Positions 7,364 to 14,947 of a DNA stretch of 24,226 bases are shown here, in pieces. The translations under genes and the position numbers were made by a program. The stretch spans positions 1-24,226 of the forward strand of contig JAFGNC010000034.1 of assembly GCA_016927175.1 (NCBI GenBank). Reading direction: 5' to 3'. The notes under the pieces were generated by a model. It searched no databases, was not told the origin of the DNA, and saw nothing but the letters and a program-made list of their open reading frames with translations. How positions within the stretch are numbered: position 1 is the stretch's first letter; each line of letters begins with the position of its first letter. Origin of the DNA: Gammaproteobacteria bacterium (GTDB taxonomy: Bacteria > Pseudomonadota > Gammaproteobacteria > Steroidobacterales > Rariloculaceae).

Positions 7364-8095
7364 ATGTGGATGCCAGACCGCCTGCTGCTTCGCGCCCGCT
7401 CGATGGCGACCGCCCGTCGGCTCATTCTGTTCTGCGGCATCGCGGCTGCCGCGATGGCGGCCGCCGGCCCGGCGCTCGCTCACGGCATCGCCGGTGACGA
7501 CCAGGCGTTCCTGCTGCGGGCGACGGGCATGCACATCGGGCCCTACATCTATCTCGGCGCCAAGCACATGGTCACCGGCTACGATCATCTGCTGTTTCTC
7601 GCAGGCGTCATCTTCTTTCTGTACCGCCTGAGAGACGTCGCCGTCTACGTCACGCTGTTCGCGGTGGGGCACAGCGTCACGCTGCTCGCCGGCGTGCTCG
7701 GGGGGCTGCACGTCAACTCGTACATCGTCGACGCCATCATAGGGTTGTCGGTCGTCTACAAGGCCTTCGAGAACCTCGGCGGATTCCGGCGGCTCGGGGT
7801 CCAGCCGAACACCAAAGCCGCGGTGCTGATCTTCGGCTTCTTTCACGGCTTCGGGCTCGCGACGAAGCTGCAGGATCTCGCGATCTCCGAAGAAGGGCTC
7901 GTCGCGAACATGATCTCTTTCAACATCGGGGTCGAAATAGGACAGCTGCTGGCCCTCAGCCTGATCCTGATTGCGTTCACCGCCTGGCGAACGACCGGGA
8001 GCTTCCTGCGCCACGCCTATGCCGCGAACGTCGTGCTGATGGCTGCGGGGTTCGTGCTGATCGGCTACCAGCTGACGGGCTATGCCGTAACCTGA
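7364..8095 (+). CDS. HupE/UreJ family membrane protein
   Basis: An integral membrane protein of about 243 residues in the HupE/UreJ group, whose members are linked to nickel uptake for hydrogenase or urease, though many are orphans of unknown cargo. A signal-like segment ends in GPALA just before HG (about residue 40), followed by about six hydrophobic helices. Family motifs are GAKHMVTGYDHLLFL (66-80, His68, Asp74, His75), FAVGHSVTLLAG (99-110), FGFFHGFGLA (157-166) and FNIGVEIGQL (186-195). No hydrogenase, urease or metal-chaperone gene is nearby. The ATG at 7364 was chosen; 7403 (MATARR) is an alternative, and neither has a clear ribosome-binding site. A -10-like TACAAT lies at 7349-7354, without a good -35, and would give a very short leader. 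Confidence 0.85.
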   Translation: MWMPDRLLLRARSMATARRLILFCGIAAAAMAAAGPALAHGIAGDDQAFLLRATGMHIGPYIYLGAKHMVTGYDHLLFLAGVIFFLYRLRDVAVYVTLFAVGHSVTLLAGVLGGLHVNSYIVDAIIGLSVVYKAFENLGGFRRLGVQPNTKAAVLIFGFFHGFGLATKLQDLAISEEGLVANMISFNIGVEIGQLLALSLILIAFTAWRTTGSFLRHAYAANVVLMAAGFVLIGYQLTGYAVT

Positions 8096-8148
8096 GCCGG
8101 CCTCGGCCGTGTCTCGATCATGATGGCCCACGAAGGGGGGGATGACGA

Positions 8149-8697
8149 ATGGCGATAACGAGAACTTTGGCGCTGACCGCTGCCCTCCTGCTGGCAGGGG
8201 GAATTGCCGCGGCGCAGGACAAGGCGGCCGAGCGGCGGCAGGAGATCGACGCAAGGGCGGAGCAGACGCTCGAGAAACTGTTCGAGGCACAGGGCTCGGC
8301 CCGGGATCTGTACGACCAGGCTGCCGGGTACGCCGCGTTCACGGCCACGAAAGCCGGATTCTTCGTGACGGGCGGGGGCGGCACGGGCGTTGCCGTCGAC
8401 AAAGCCTCAGGCCAGCGCACCTACATGCGGATGGGCACCGGCGGCGTCGGCCTCGGCATCGGCGCGCAGCGCTACGACCTGGTGATCCTGTTCGAGACGC
8501 CCGCGCATCTGAACCGCTTCATCCAGGGCGGCTGGGACGCCAGCACGACGGCGCAGGCGGCCGCCGGCAAGGAGGGCGTGACGTTCACGTCGAGCTTCGT
8601 GGACGGCGTCGCGTTCTTCCAGCTGACCGACCGGGGCCTGATGGCGCAGGCGGACGTCTCCGGCACGCGCTTCTGGACGGTCGAGGAGCTGAACTGA
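8149..8697 (+). CDS. Secreted SYLF (YSC84-like) domain protein
   Basis: A 182-residue protein with a signal peptide (residues 1-22, cut likely after AAA before QDKAAE). A SYLF/YSC84 domain fills the rest. Visible marks are AAGYAAFTATKAGFFVTGGGGTGVAV, the Gly-rich MGTGGVGLGIGAQRYDLVILFET stretch and FVDGVAFFQLTDRGLMAQADVSGTRFW. SYLF domains bind lipids or phosphoinositides in eukaryotes; bacterial members are exported and of uncertain function. The length is the normal bacterial size. The Shine-Dalgarno is a run of seven G about seven bases before the ATG. It lies 53 bases after the HupE-like gene on the same strand and may be cotranscribed with it. Confidence 0.85.
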   Translation: MAITRTLALTAALLLAGGIAAAQDKAAERRQEIDARAEQTLEKLFEAQGSARDLYDQAAGYAAFTATKAGFFVTGGGGTGVAVDKASGQRTYMRMGTGGVGLGIGAQRYDLVILFETPAHLNRFIQGGWDASTTAQAAAGKEGVTFTSSFVDGVAFFQLTDRGLMAQADVSGTRFWTVEELN

Positions 8698-8773
8698 CGG
8701 CTTGCGGCGCGGCGGGCGGTCTGCCCGTCTGCCGCGTCATGCGGCTTGTCTCGACGTTCGCGCCGCGGTTTCA

Positions 8774-8809
8774 TTGACGACAGCGTCGCGGGCGCTACTG
8801 TGCTAAATT
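8774..8809 (+). promoter_or_regulatory. Candidate promoter of the tRNA operon
   Basis: Two readings are possible. TTGACG (8774-8779) with a 16-base spacer to TACTGT (8796-8801) is one. An extended -10, TGCTAAATT (8801-8809), is the other and lies about 35 bases before the mature tRNA-Cys. An A/T-rich patch in otherwise GC-rich DNA supports a promoter here. Confidence 0.4.
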
Positions 8810-8843
8810 TCGCGACCGGCTCACCCACGGAAGCGCATGCAAA

Positions 8844-8917
8844 GGCTAGGTGGCAGAGTGGTGATGCAGCGGCCTGCAAAGCCGCGTACACCGGTTCGAT
8901 TCCGGTCCTAGCCTCCA
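8844..8917 (+). tRNA. tRNA-Cys (GCA)
   Basis: A full cloverleaf can be folded. The acceptor GGCTAGG (8844-8850) pairs with CCTAGCC (8907-8913). The anticodon stem GCGGC/GCCGC encloses CTGCAAA, giving anticodon GCA. The T-arm is ACCGG-TTCGATT-CCGGT. Discriminator T is followed by an encoded CCA. It is 65 bases upstream of tRNA-Leu, an order like cysT-leuZ in E. coli, but no tRNA-Gly precedes it here. Confidence 0.97.
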
Positions 8918-8982
8918 CCTGCGCGGCATCCCGCAACGGGACGTCGAACTCCGAGCCGGGTAGCGAGCGAGTCCTGCCGCAA

Positions 8983-9068
8983 GCCCGGGTGGCGGAATGG
9001 TAGACGCAGCGGACTTAAAATCCGCTGGCCGCAAGGCCGTGCCGGTTCGAGTCCGGCCCTGGGCACCA
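8983..9068 (+). tRNA. tRNA-Leu (UAA)
   Basis: The acceptor GCCCGGG (8983-8989) pairs with CCTGGGC (9058-9064), with one G-U pair. The anticodon stem GCGGA/TCCGC encloses CTTAAAA, giving anticodon UAA. A long class II variable arm (TGGCCGCAAGGCC) fits leucine. The T-arm is GCCGG-TTCGAGT-CCGGC, followed by discriminator A and an encoded CCA. The polysaccharide cluster begins 103 bases downstream. Confidence 0.97.
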
Positions 9069-9171
9069 CGAAGAAGAAGCTGACGAAAGAGCTCAGGCGG
9101 CGCATTGCCTGGCCGTGCAGGCAGTGACACGATGAAGGCCTGAGCACCGGAGGCCTCGACCGAGCAAGCGG

Positions 9172-10329
9172 ATGCGCCCCGTTCCCGTCTGCTTTCCGTT
9201 TGCGGCCGACATCGACGTCGGCGGCGGGCATCCATCGGCCATGCTGCTGATCCGCCATCTCGATCCGAGCCGCTTTCGCCCGATCATCGTGCTGCACGGC
9301 CCCGAAGGCCCCGCCGGCGCTTGGCTCGCGGCTCACGGCGCGGATTTCGAGCAGGTGCGGCTCGCGGGCTACGCCGGCGGCGTCCGGCGCCGGCCGCTGC
9401 GGGACGCGGGCTACCTGCTGCGGCGGAGCGCATCGCTGGCGCGCCTTCTGCGCGAGGCGCGAGTCCGCATCGTCCATGCGAACGACATCTGGATGCTCGG
9501 CACGTGGACGGCAGCGGCGAAGCGGGCCGGCACTAAGCTGGTCTGGCACCACCGATCGGGGGCGCGCTACGGCGCAATCCACCGGCTCGGGTTTTCCCTC
9601 GCAGACCAGATGATCGCCGTGTCGTCGTTCGCAGCCGGACGGCGCGCGGGGCATCGCAAGTGCAGAATCATTCCGAATCCCTTCGAGATAGACGGCCGCA
9701 TGGATCGCGGGCCGTGTCGCGACAGGCTGCTGCGTGAGCTGAGGGTTCCTGCCAACACGCAGATCGTCGGATTCTTCGCGAACCTGAACCGTCCGGTCAG
9801 CCGGCGCAAGCGGCCGCTGGTGTTCGTCGAGACCGTGGCGGCCCTTCGCGCGCGAATGCCGGAGCTTCCCGTCGTCGGCGCCCTCTTCGGCAGCGTCAAC
9901 GAAACGTTCGAGGCCGAGGTGGAGCGCCGCGCGGCCGCGCTCGGAGTCTCGGATAGCATTTTCTGCATGGGCTTCCATGACCCCGTGGAGCCGTATCTGC
10001 GCGGCTGCGACGTCGTCGTGGCACCGGCAGTGGATGAGGGATTCGGGCGCGTTCCGATCGAAGCCATGCTGCTCGGCACGCCGGTCGTGGCCTCCGACCA
10101 TGGAAACCACTCGGACCTCATTCGGCACGGTGCGACGGGTCTGCTTGCGACTGCGGACGATCCGGCCGCGTTCGCCGCAGCGGCTCTGGAGCTGCTGCGC
10201 AATCCCGAGCGCCGCAACGCCATCGTCGAGCGGGCGCTGGTCGAGGCACGCTGCCGTTTCAGTGCAAGGGCTTCGGGAGACGCCGTCATGGCGGTTTACG
10301 AGGAGCTGCTGACCCCGTCGGTCGACTGA
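9172..10329 (+). CDS. Family 4-type glycosyltransferase
   Basis: A 385-residue cytosolic or membrane-associated GT-B glycosyltransferase that would transfer a sugar from a nucleotide donor during surface glycan assembly. The N-terminal acceptor domain has a Gly-rich loop (DVGGGHPSAM, 15-24) and VHANDIWMLG (101-110). The C-terminal donor domain begins near IVGFFANLNRPVSRRKRP. It carries the retaining-GT EX7E motif as Glu289 and Glu297 in DEGFGRVPIEAMLLGTPVVASD, the mark of family GT4. Donor and acceptor are unknown. It is the first gene after the tRNA pair and is separated from rfbF by 291 bases, so it may be its own unit. The ribosome-binding site is weak (GAGCAAGCGG). Confidence 0.88.
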   Translation: MRPVPVCFPFAADIDVGGGHPSAMLLIRHLDPSRFRPIIVLHGPEGPAGAWLAAHGADFEQVRLAGYAGGVRRRPLRDAGYLLRRSASLARLLREARVRIVHANDIWMLGTWTAAAKRAGTKLVWHHRSGARYGAIHRLGFSLADQMIAVSSFAAGRRAGHRKCRIIPNPFEIDGRMDRGPCRDRLLRELRVPANTQIVGFFANLNRPVSRRKRPLVFVETVAALRARMPELPVVGALFGSVNETFEAEVERRAAALGVSDSIFCMGFHDPVEPYLRGCDVVVAPAVDEGFGRVPIEAMLLGTPVVASDHGNHSDLIRHGATGLLATADDPAAFAAAALELLRNPERRNAIVERALVEARCRFSARASGDAVMAVYEELLTPSVD

Positions 10330-10620
10330 GCTCGCGGCCGGCTCGCCGTGACGCTCGCAAATGTTGTCATCAAGGCAAGACCATCGGGCGTCTGGTACGA
10401 ATCTTGCGATCGTGTTTGGTCCGTCCCCGGGGCGTATATTCTTTCGAAGAGCGTTTTAACGGCCTTCCATTGCGGTGCTGAATCCCTCGCGCGCGCACCC
10501 TCTGAAGACGAGACCAGGCTCTGCGGCGGCACGGCCGACCGCACGCCGCAAGCGACGGTCCCGGCGCGTTTCTACGCTCGCCTTCCTTCACTTCCTCTGC
10601 GACGCGAGGAGCGCGCGATC
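10330..10620 (+). other. Intergenic leader upstream of the rfbF operon
   Basis: This stretch of 291 bases has no convincing gene; the rfbF frame is open through it, but the translation looks unrelated to the family. It contains A/T-richer DNA than its surroundings, including TATATT at 10435-10440 and TTGCGA at 10404-10409, whose 25-base separation is too long for a standard promoter. I see no JUMPstart/ops element (GGCGGTAG). Confidence 0.35.
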
Positions 10621-11397
10621 ATGACCCCGAAAGTCGCGATCCTCGCGGGAGGGGCCGGCACCCGGCTTACCGAGGAGACGGAAACGAAGCCGAAGCCGCT
10701 GGTCGAGATCGGAGGGCGGCCGATTCTGTGGCACATCATGCGGCACTACTACCGCTACGGCTTCGATCAGTTCGTGATCGCGCTCGGCTACAAAGGCGAG
10801 CACATCAAGCGCTGGATGCGCGATTACTCGAGTCTCGAAGGCGACATGACGGTGCGATCGTCTTCCGGCGAGATCGTGCGCCACGGCAGTGAATGCGTCG
10901 ACTGGACCGTAGACCTCGTGGATACGGGGCAGGCGACCTTGACGGGCGGGCGCCTGAAGCGCCTCGAGCCGTGGCTCGGCGGATCGACCTTCATGCTGAC
11001 CTGGGGCGACGGTGTCTCCGACGTCGATCTCCGTGCGCTGCTCGACTTTCACCGCGTGCACGGAAAGCTCGCCACCGTCACCGCCGTGCGGCCGCCGGCG
11101 CGGTACGGCTACATGGAGTTCGACGAGAACCAGGTGACGAAGTTCTCGGAGAAGCCGCAGACCGCGGAGGGCTGGATCAACGGCGCGTTTTTCGTGCTCG
11201 AGCCCGGGGTGCTCGACTACATCGACGGCGACGATACGATGTTCGAGCACGCGCCTCTCGAGCGGCTGGCCAGGGCGGGGCAGTTGATGGCGTACAAGCA
11301 CACGTCGTTCTGGCAGTGCATGGACACGCTGCGGGACAAGTACGTCCTGCAGAAGCTGTGGGATTCCGGCAACCCGCCGTGGAAGACGTGGAGTTGA
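10621..11397 (+). CDS. rfbF: Glucose-1-phosphate cytidylyltransferase
   Basis: A 258-residue cytosolic nucleotidyltransferase making CDP-glucose from CTP and glucose 1-phosphate, the entry step to CDP-linked deoxy and branched sugars. The sugar-nucleotidyltransferase signature is at the N-terminus: LAGGAGTRL (8-16) followed by E-T-KPKPL with Lys25 and ending in VEIGGRPILWHIM. RfbF-specific stretches include YYRYGFDQFVIALGYKG, TWGDGVSDVD, WINGAFFVLEPGVLDYI and the end WDSGNPPWKTW. The ATG at 10621 was chosen because it begins the family sequence and has GAGGAG nine bases upstream; a longer open frame back to 10348 is not family-like. It heads a tight operon with the SDR and three methyltransferases. 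Confidence 0.95.
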   Translation: MTPKVAILAGGAGTRLTEETETKPKPLVEIGGRPILWHIMRHYYRYGFDQFVIALGYKGEHIKRWMRDYSSLEGDMTVRSSSGEIVRHGSECVDWTVDLVDTGQATLTGGRLKRLEPWLGGSTFMLTWGDGVSDVDLRALLDFHRVHGKLATVTAVRPPARYGYMEFDENQVTKFSEKPQTAEGWINGAFFVLEPGVLDYIDGDDTMFEHAPLERLARAGQLMAYKHTSFWQCMDTLRDKYVLQKLWDSGNPPWKTWS

Positions 11398-11413
11398 ACA
11401 GGAGCCGCGTGAG

Positions 11414-12472
11414 ATGAAGGTCCTGCTGACCGGGCATAAGGGCTATATCGGCTCCCGCCTCGTGCCGATGCTGCTCGAGGAAGGCTTCGACGTGGTCGGG
11501 CTCGACACGGACCTGTTCCGCGACTGCACGTTCGACGGCGAGCTGACACAGGTGCCGGAGATCGACGGCGACGTGCGCGACCTGACGGAGCGCGACGTCG
11601 AAGGATACGACGCCGTCGTCCACCTCGCCGGCCTGTCGAACGACCCTCTCGGGGACTTCGACCCGTCCCTGACCGATGAAATCAATCATCGGGCGTCGGT
11701 CAGACTCGCCCGGGCCGCTCGCAGTGCCGGCGTCGAGCGGTTCGTCTTTGCGTCCTCTTGCAGCAACTACGGTGCGTCCGGAGACCGGTTCCTCAGCGAG
11801 GAGGCCGAATTCCGCCCCGTGACACCGTACGGCAGATCCAAGGTCGACGTGGAACACGCGGTCTCGTCGCTGGCCACGGCCGCGTTCAGTCCCGTGTTCC
11901 TGCGCGCGTCGACCGCGTATGGGCTGTCGCCGCGGATTCGTTTCGATCTGGTTCTGAACAACCTGACGGCCTGGGCCTTTACGACGGGCCGCGTGTACCT
12001 GAAAAGCGACGGCGCGCCGTGGCGGCCGATCGTCCATGTCGACGATATTTGCCGCGCATACGTCGCCGCGCTGAAGGCGCCGATCGGCGCGGTGCACAAC
12101 CAGGCCTTCAACGTGGGGCTCACGAGCGAGAATTATCAGATCCTCGACATCGCGGCCATCGTGGAGCGCGTCGTGCCGAACTGCCGGATAGAGCTCTCCC
12201 CGGACGCGGCTCCGGACAGGCGTTGTTATCGCGTTTCCTGCGACCGCATTGCGCGCACGCTGCACCACTTCAAGCCGGAGTGGTCGGCGCGTCGCGGCGT
12301 GGAGCAGCTGTATGAAGCCTTCTGCCGTGTTGGCCTGACGCTCGACGACTTCGAAGGGCCCCGATTCAAACGGATCGCGCACGTCAGAAAGCTGATCGGA
12401 GACGGCGCGCTCGATTCGCGTCTGCGCTGGCGCAACGGTGCCGAGTGGAGAGCACGCCGTGCGACCGTCTGA
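11414..12472 (+). CDS. NAD-dependent epimerase/dehydratase (extended SDR) acting on a nucleotide sugar
   Basis: A 352-residue extended short-chain dehydrogenase. The nucleotide-binding motif is TGHKGYIG (6-13), with Asp31 suggesting NAD. VVHLAGLSNDP (68-78) and SSCSNYG (114-120) precede the catalytic Tyr139-X3-Lys143 (PYGRSK). The C-terminal half has VYLKSDGAPWRPIVHVDDICRAY, typical of nucleotide-sugar SDRs. It could be a 4,6-dehydratase, an epimerase or a 4-ketoreductase; the sequence does not decide. As the only SDR beside rfbF it is the best candidate to process CDP-glucose. AGGAG lies nine bases before the ATG, and the gene follows rfbF by 16 bases. Its 3' end overlaps the next gene. Confidence 0.88.
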   Translation: MKVLLTGHKGYIGSRLVPMLLEEGFDVVGLDTDLFRDCTFDGELTQVPEIDGDVRDLTERDVEGYDAVVHLAGLSNDPLGDFDPSLTDEINHRASVRLARAARSAGVERFVFASSCSNYGASGDRFLSEEAEFRPVTPYGRSKVDVEHAVSSLATAAFSPVFLRASTAYGLSPRIRFDLVLNNLTAWAFTTGRVYLKSDGAPWRPIVHVDDICRAYVAALKAPIGAVHNQAFNVGLTSENYQILDIAAIVERVVPNCRIELSPDAAPDRRCYRVSCDRIARTLHHFKPEWSARRGVEQLYEAFCRVGLTLDDFEGPRFKRIAHVRKLIGDGALDSRLRWRNGAEWRARRATV

Positions 12473-13706
12473 CGGCGCCTACGGGCAGATCCGGGCGTGC
12501 CGCTCCTGCGGGTCCCGGCGGCTCGAACCGGTGCTCGACCTCGGTGCGACGCCGCTCGCCGACAAGCTGCTGACGGAGGAGGAGCTCGACAAGCCCGAGC
12601 CGAGCTACCCGTTGCGGCTCGTCTTCTGCGGCGAGTGCAGCCTCGCCCAGATCGACTACACGGTGCCGCCGCAGGATCTGTTCGGCGGCGACTACCCCTA
12701 TTTCTCATCGGTCTCCGACGCGCTGCAGGCGCATACGATTGCGAACGTGCGCGAGCTGATGGCATCGCGCACGCTCGGCCCTTCGAGCCTGGTCGTCGAG
12801 CTCGCGAGCAACGACGGCTATCTGCTCAAGCACTACAGGCAAGCCGGGATCCGCGTGCTCGGAGTCGATCCCGCGGCAGCGCCGGCGCGAGCCGCGATCG
12901 CGGGCGGCATCGATACGAGAACGGAGTTCTTCACGCTCGACCTCGCGCGGCGGCTCGCGGAGGAGGGGGTGCAGGCCGACGTTCTGCACGCGAACAACGT
13001 GCTCGCCCACGTCGCCGACACGAATGGCTTCGTCGCCGGGATCGCGACGATTCTGGCTCCCCGGGGCGTTGCCGTCTTCGAGTTTCCGTACGTCCGCGAT
13101 CTGATCGAGCGCTGCGAGTTCGATACCATCTACCACCAACATCTGTGCTACTTCTCGGTGACCGCCGTCGACCGGCTTCTGCGCCGTCACGGCTTGTACC
13201 TGAACGACGTGCGCCGGATTCCGATCCACGGCGGTTCCTTGCGGCTTTACGTCGAGCCGAAGCAGAACTCCGGTCGATCGGTCGAGCAGTTCCTGCAGCT
13301 GGAGGAAGAGATCGGACTGACGCGCGTCGATTACTACCACGATTTCGGGCGGCGAGTCGCGCGCGTGCGCGGCAGCCTGATGTCGATGCTGCGGGAGCTT
13401 CACGCTTCGAGCAGCACGCTCGCGGGATACGGCGCGCCGGCCAAGGGCTGCACACTGGCGAACTTCTGCGGAATAGGCACCGAGCTCGTTCCGTATACGG
13501 TCGACAGGAACGCGTTCAAGCACGGCCGTTTCATGCCGGGAACCCGGCAGCGGATTTTCCCGCCCGAGAAACTCCTGTCCGACAGGCCGGATTACGTGCT
13601 GCTGCTGCCATGGAATTTCGCCGACGAGATCGAGAGTCAGCAACGCGAGTATCGGAGCCGAGGAGGGCGGTTCATCGTGCCTATTCCGGAGCCGAGGATC
13701 GTCTGA
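12459..13706 (+). CDS. SAM-dependent sugar C-methyltransferase (TylCIII/NovU/TcaB9 type)
   Basis: A 415-residue enzyme with the three-part layout of NDP-4-keto-sugar C-3 methyltransferases. The N-terminal zinc domain has Cys14-X2-Cys17 and Cys57-X2-Cys60. The SAM-binding domain has ELASNDGYLL (114-123) and the family active-site block DTIYHQHLCYFS (222-233). The C-terminal domain has HGGSLRL (257-263), GAPAKGCTLAN and YTVDRN. In the C-methyltransferases I know, the active-site block reads His-Glu-His; here it is His-Gln-His, a possible activity or substrate change. GTG 12459 was chosen for its GGAGAG six bases upstream; GTG 12438 is the other option and adds seven residues. It overlaps the SDR gene by 14 bases, so translation is probably coupled. 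Confidence 0.88.
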   Translation: MRPSDGAYGQIRACRSCGSRRLEPVLDLGATPLADKLLTEEELDKPEPSYPLRLVFCGECSLAQIDYTVPPQDLFGGDYPYFSSVSDALQAHTIANVRELMASRTLGPSSLVVELASNDGYLLKHYRQAGIRVLGVDPAAAPARAAIAGGIDTRTEFFTLDLARRLAEEGVQADVLHANNVLAHVADTNGFVAGIATILAPRGVAVFEFPYVRDLIERCEFDTIYHQHLCYFSVTAVDRLLRRHGLYLNDVRRIPIHGGSLRLYVEPKQNSGRSVEQFLQLEEEIGLTRVDYYHDFGRRVARVRGSLMSMLRELHASSSTLAGYGAPAKGCTLANFCGIGTELVPYTVDRNAFKHGRFMPGTRQRIFPPEKLLSDRPDYVLLLPWNFADEIESQQREYRSRGGRFIVPIPEPRIV

Positions 13707-14944
13707 TGAGAAACGCCTCGTCCGGCGATTCCGCCCGTCACCTGCCGGCCGCCCGCGCGGGCGGGGCCTGCCCATGCTGCGGTGACGCGGACGTTCGCAC
13801 GGTCTACGAGATCGGCGGTGTGCCGACGAACAGCTGCATTTCGCTGACTTCACGCGACGAAGCGCTCGCATACCCGACAGGGGATATCCGGCTCGGCTTC
13901 TGCTGCAGCTGCGGATTCCTGTTCAACCAGGCGTTCGATCCGTCCCTGACCGAGTATTCCGGCCGTTACGAGGAAACGCAGGCGTTCTCGCCGACCTTTA
14001 ACGCGTTTCATGAGCGGCTCGCGCACGATCTCGTCGAAAGGCACGAGCTCACCGACAAGGACGTGCTCGAGATCGGCTGCGGCAAGGGCGAGTTCCTGCG
14101 CCTGCTCTGCGAGGCCGGCGGCAACCGCGGACTCGGCTTCGATCCCGGCTACTCGAAGAGCCGCGATGCGGCGCCCGATGCGAGCTACACGGTCATTCGC
14201 GACTTCTTCTCGGAGCGCTATGCGGATCGCGAGGCCGATTTCGTCTGTTCCAAGATGACGCTGGAGCACATTCCGTCGCCGTACCAGCTGCTTGCAGCGG
14301 CGGCGCGGGTCACGCGGCGGCCGAGCGGCGTTCTTTTCGTGCAAGTGCCGGAAGCGACCAGAATCGTCCGTGACTGCGCATTCGAAGACATCTACTACGA
14401 GCACTGCTCATACTTCACGGCGGGCTCGCTGGCCAGATTGCTCGAGAGGCTCGGGCTCGCCGTTATTTCCGACGCCGTGGTTTACGACGGCCAGTACCTG
14501 ATCGTCGAGGCCGTGAACTGCGGTGAGCCCTCGATGCACGGCAGCTCTCGACTCGACGACGTCGCCGAGCTGAGCCGCGTTCTGTCGACCTTCGCACGAA
14601 GAAGCGCCGCCGAGATCCGCCGATGGCGGGATCTGATCGGACGGTGGTCCGCCGCGCGCAAACGCATCGTCATCTGGGGCGCCGGCTCGAAGGGGGTGGC
14701 ATTTCTGCATGCGACAGGATCCGCCGATGCCATAGCGCACGCCGTCGACATCAACCCTCATCGGCAGGGTTGTCACATGCCGGTGACCGGGCACGAGATC
14801 GTCGGCCCGCAGCAGCTGCCGGCCCTGCAGCCGGACGTGGTCATCGTCATGAATCGGATCTATCTGCCGGAGATCCGCAGAACGTTGTCCGCGATGGACC
14901 TGCGGCCGGAGCTTGCCGCGTTGCAGCCTGCTGACGGGACTTGA
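13706..14944 (+). CDS. Class I SAM-dependent methyltransferase with Cys-pair N-terminus and C-terminal Rossmann-like domain
   Basis: A 412-residue protein with the same plan as its upstream neighbour but only distantly similar. A zinc-ribbon-like N-terminus shows Cys22-X2-Cys25 and Cys66-X2-Cys69. SAM motif I is VLEIGCGKGEFL (120-131). The central YEHCSYFT (231-238) corresponds to the active-site block of sugar C-methyltransferases. The C-terminal domain has RIVIWGAGSKGVAFLH (320-335) and ends near VVIVMNRIYLPEIRR. The methyl acceptor is unknown. The frame is open back through the whole upstream gene, but family sequence starts here, and the ATG shares its A with the upstream TGA (TGATG), a typical coupled start. 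It looks like a paralogue of the next gene. Confidence 0.85.
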   Translation: MRNASSGDSARHLPAARAGGACPCCGDADVRTVYEIGGVPTNSCISLTSRDEALAYPTGDIRLGFCCSCGFLFNQAFDPSLTEYSGRYEETQAFSPTFNAFHERLAHDLVERHELTDKDVLEIGCGKGEFLRLLCEAGGNRGLGFDPGYSKSRDAAPDASYTVIRDFFSERYADREADFVCSKMTLEHIPSPYQLLAAAARVTRRPSGVLFVQVPEATRIVRDCAFEDIYYEHCSYFTAGSLARLLERLGLAVISDAVVYDGQYLIVEAVNCGEPSMHGSSRLDDVAELSRVLSTFARRSAAEIRRWRDLIGRWSAARKRIVIWGAGSKGVAFLHATGSADAIAHAVDINPHRQGCHMPVTGHEIVGPQQLPALQPDVVIVMNRIYLPEIRRTLSAMDLRPELAALQPADGT

Positions 14945-14947
14945 GGC

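Noticed and set aside
8136..8142. Run of seven G before the SYLF gene as a phase-variation tract
   Set aside because: It is outside the coding region and reads well as a strong Shine-Dalgarno; seven G is short for slippage control.
9069..9171. AGGCCT direct/inverted repeats after tRNA-Leu as an attachment site
   Set aside because: Six-base palindromes of this kind are frequent at this GC content; no matching copy of the tRNA end and no integrase were found.
8908..10128. Minus-strand frame of 406 codons across tRNA-Leu and the GT4 gene
   Set aside because: It runs through a tRNA gene and is antisense to a well-supported glycosyltransferase.
12497..14944. Single 815-codon plus-strand frame across two methyltransferases
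   Set aside because: The first part is an out-of-frame reading of the first methyltransferase; family sequence only begins at the ATG at 13706, so it is not a fusion.
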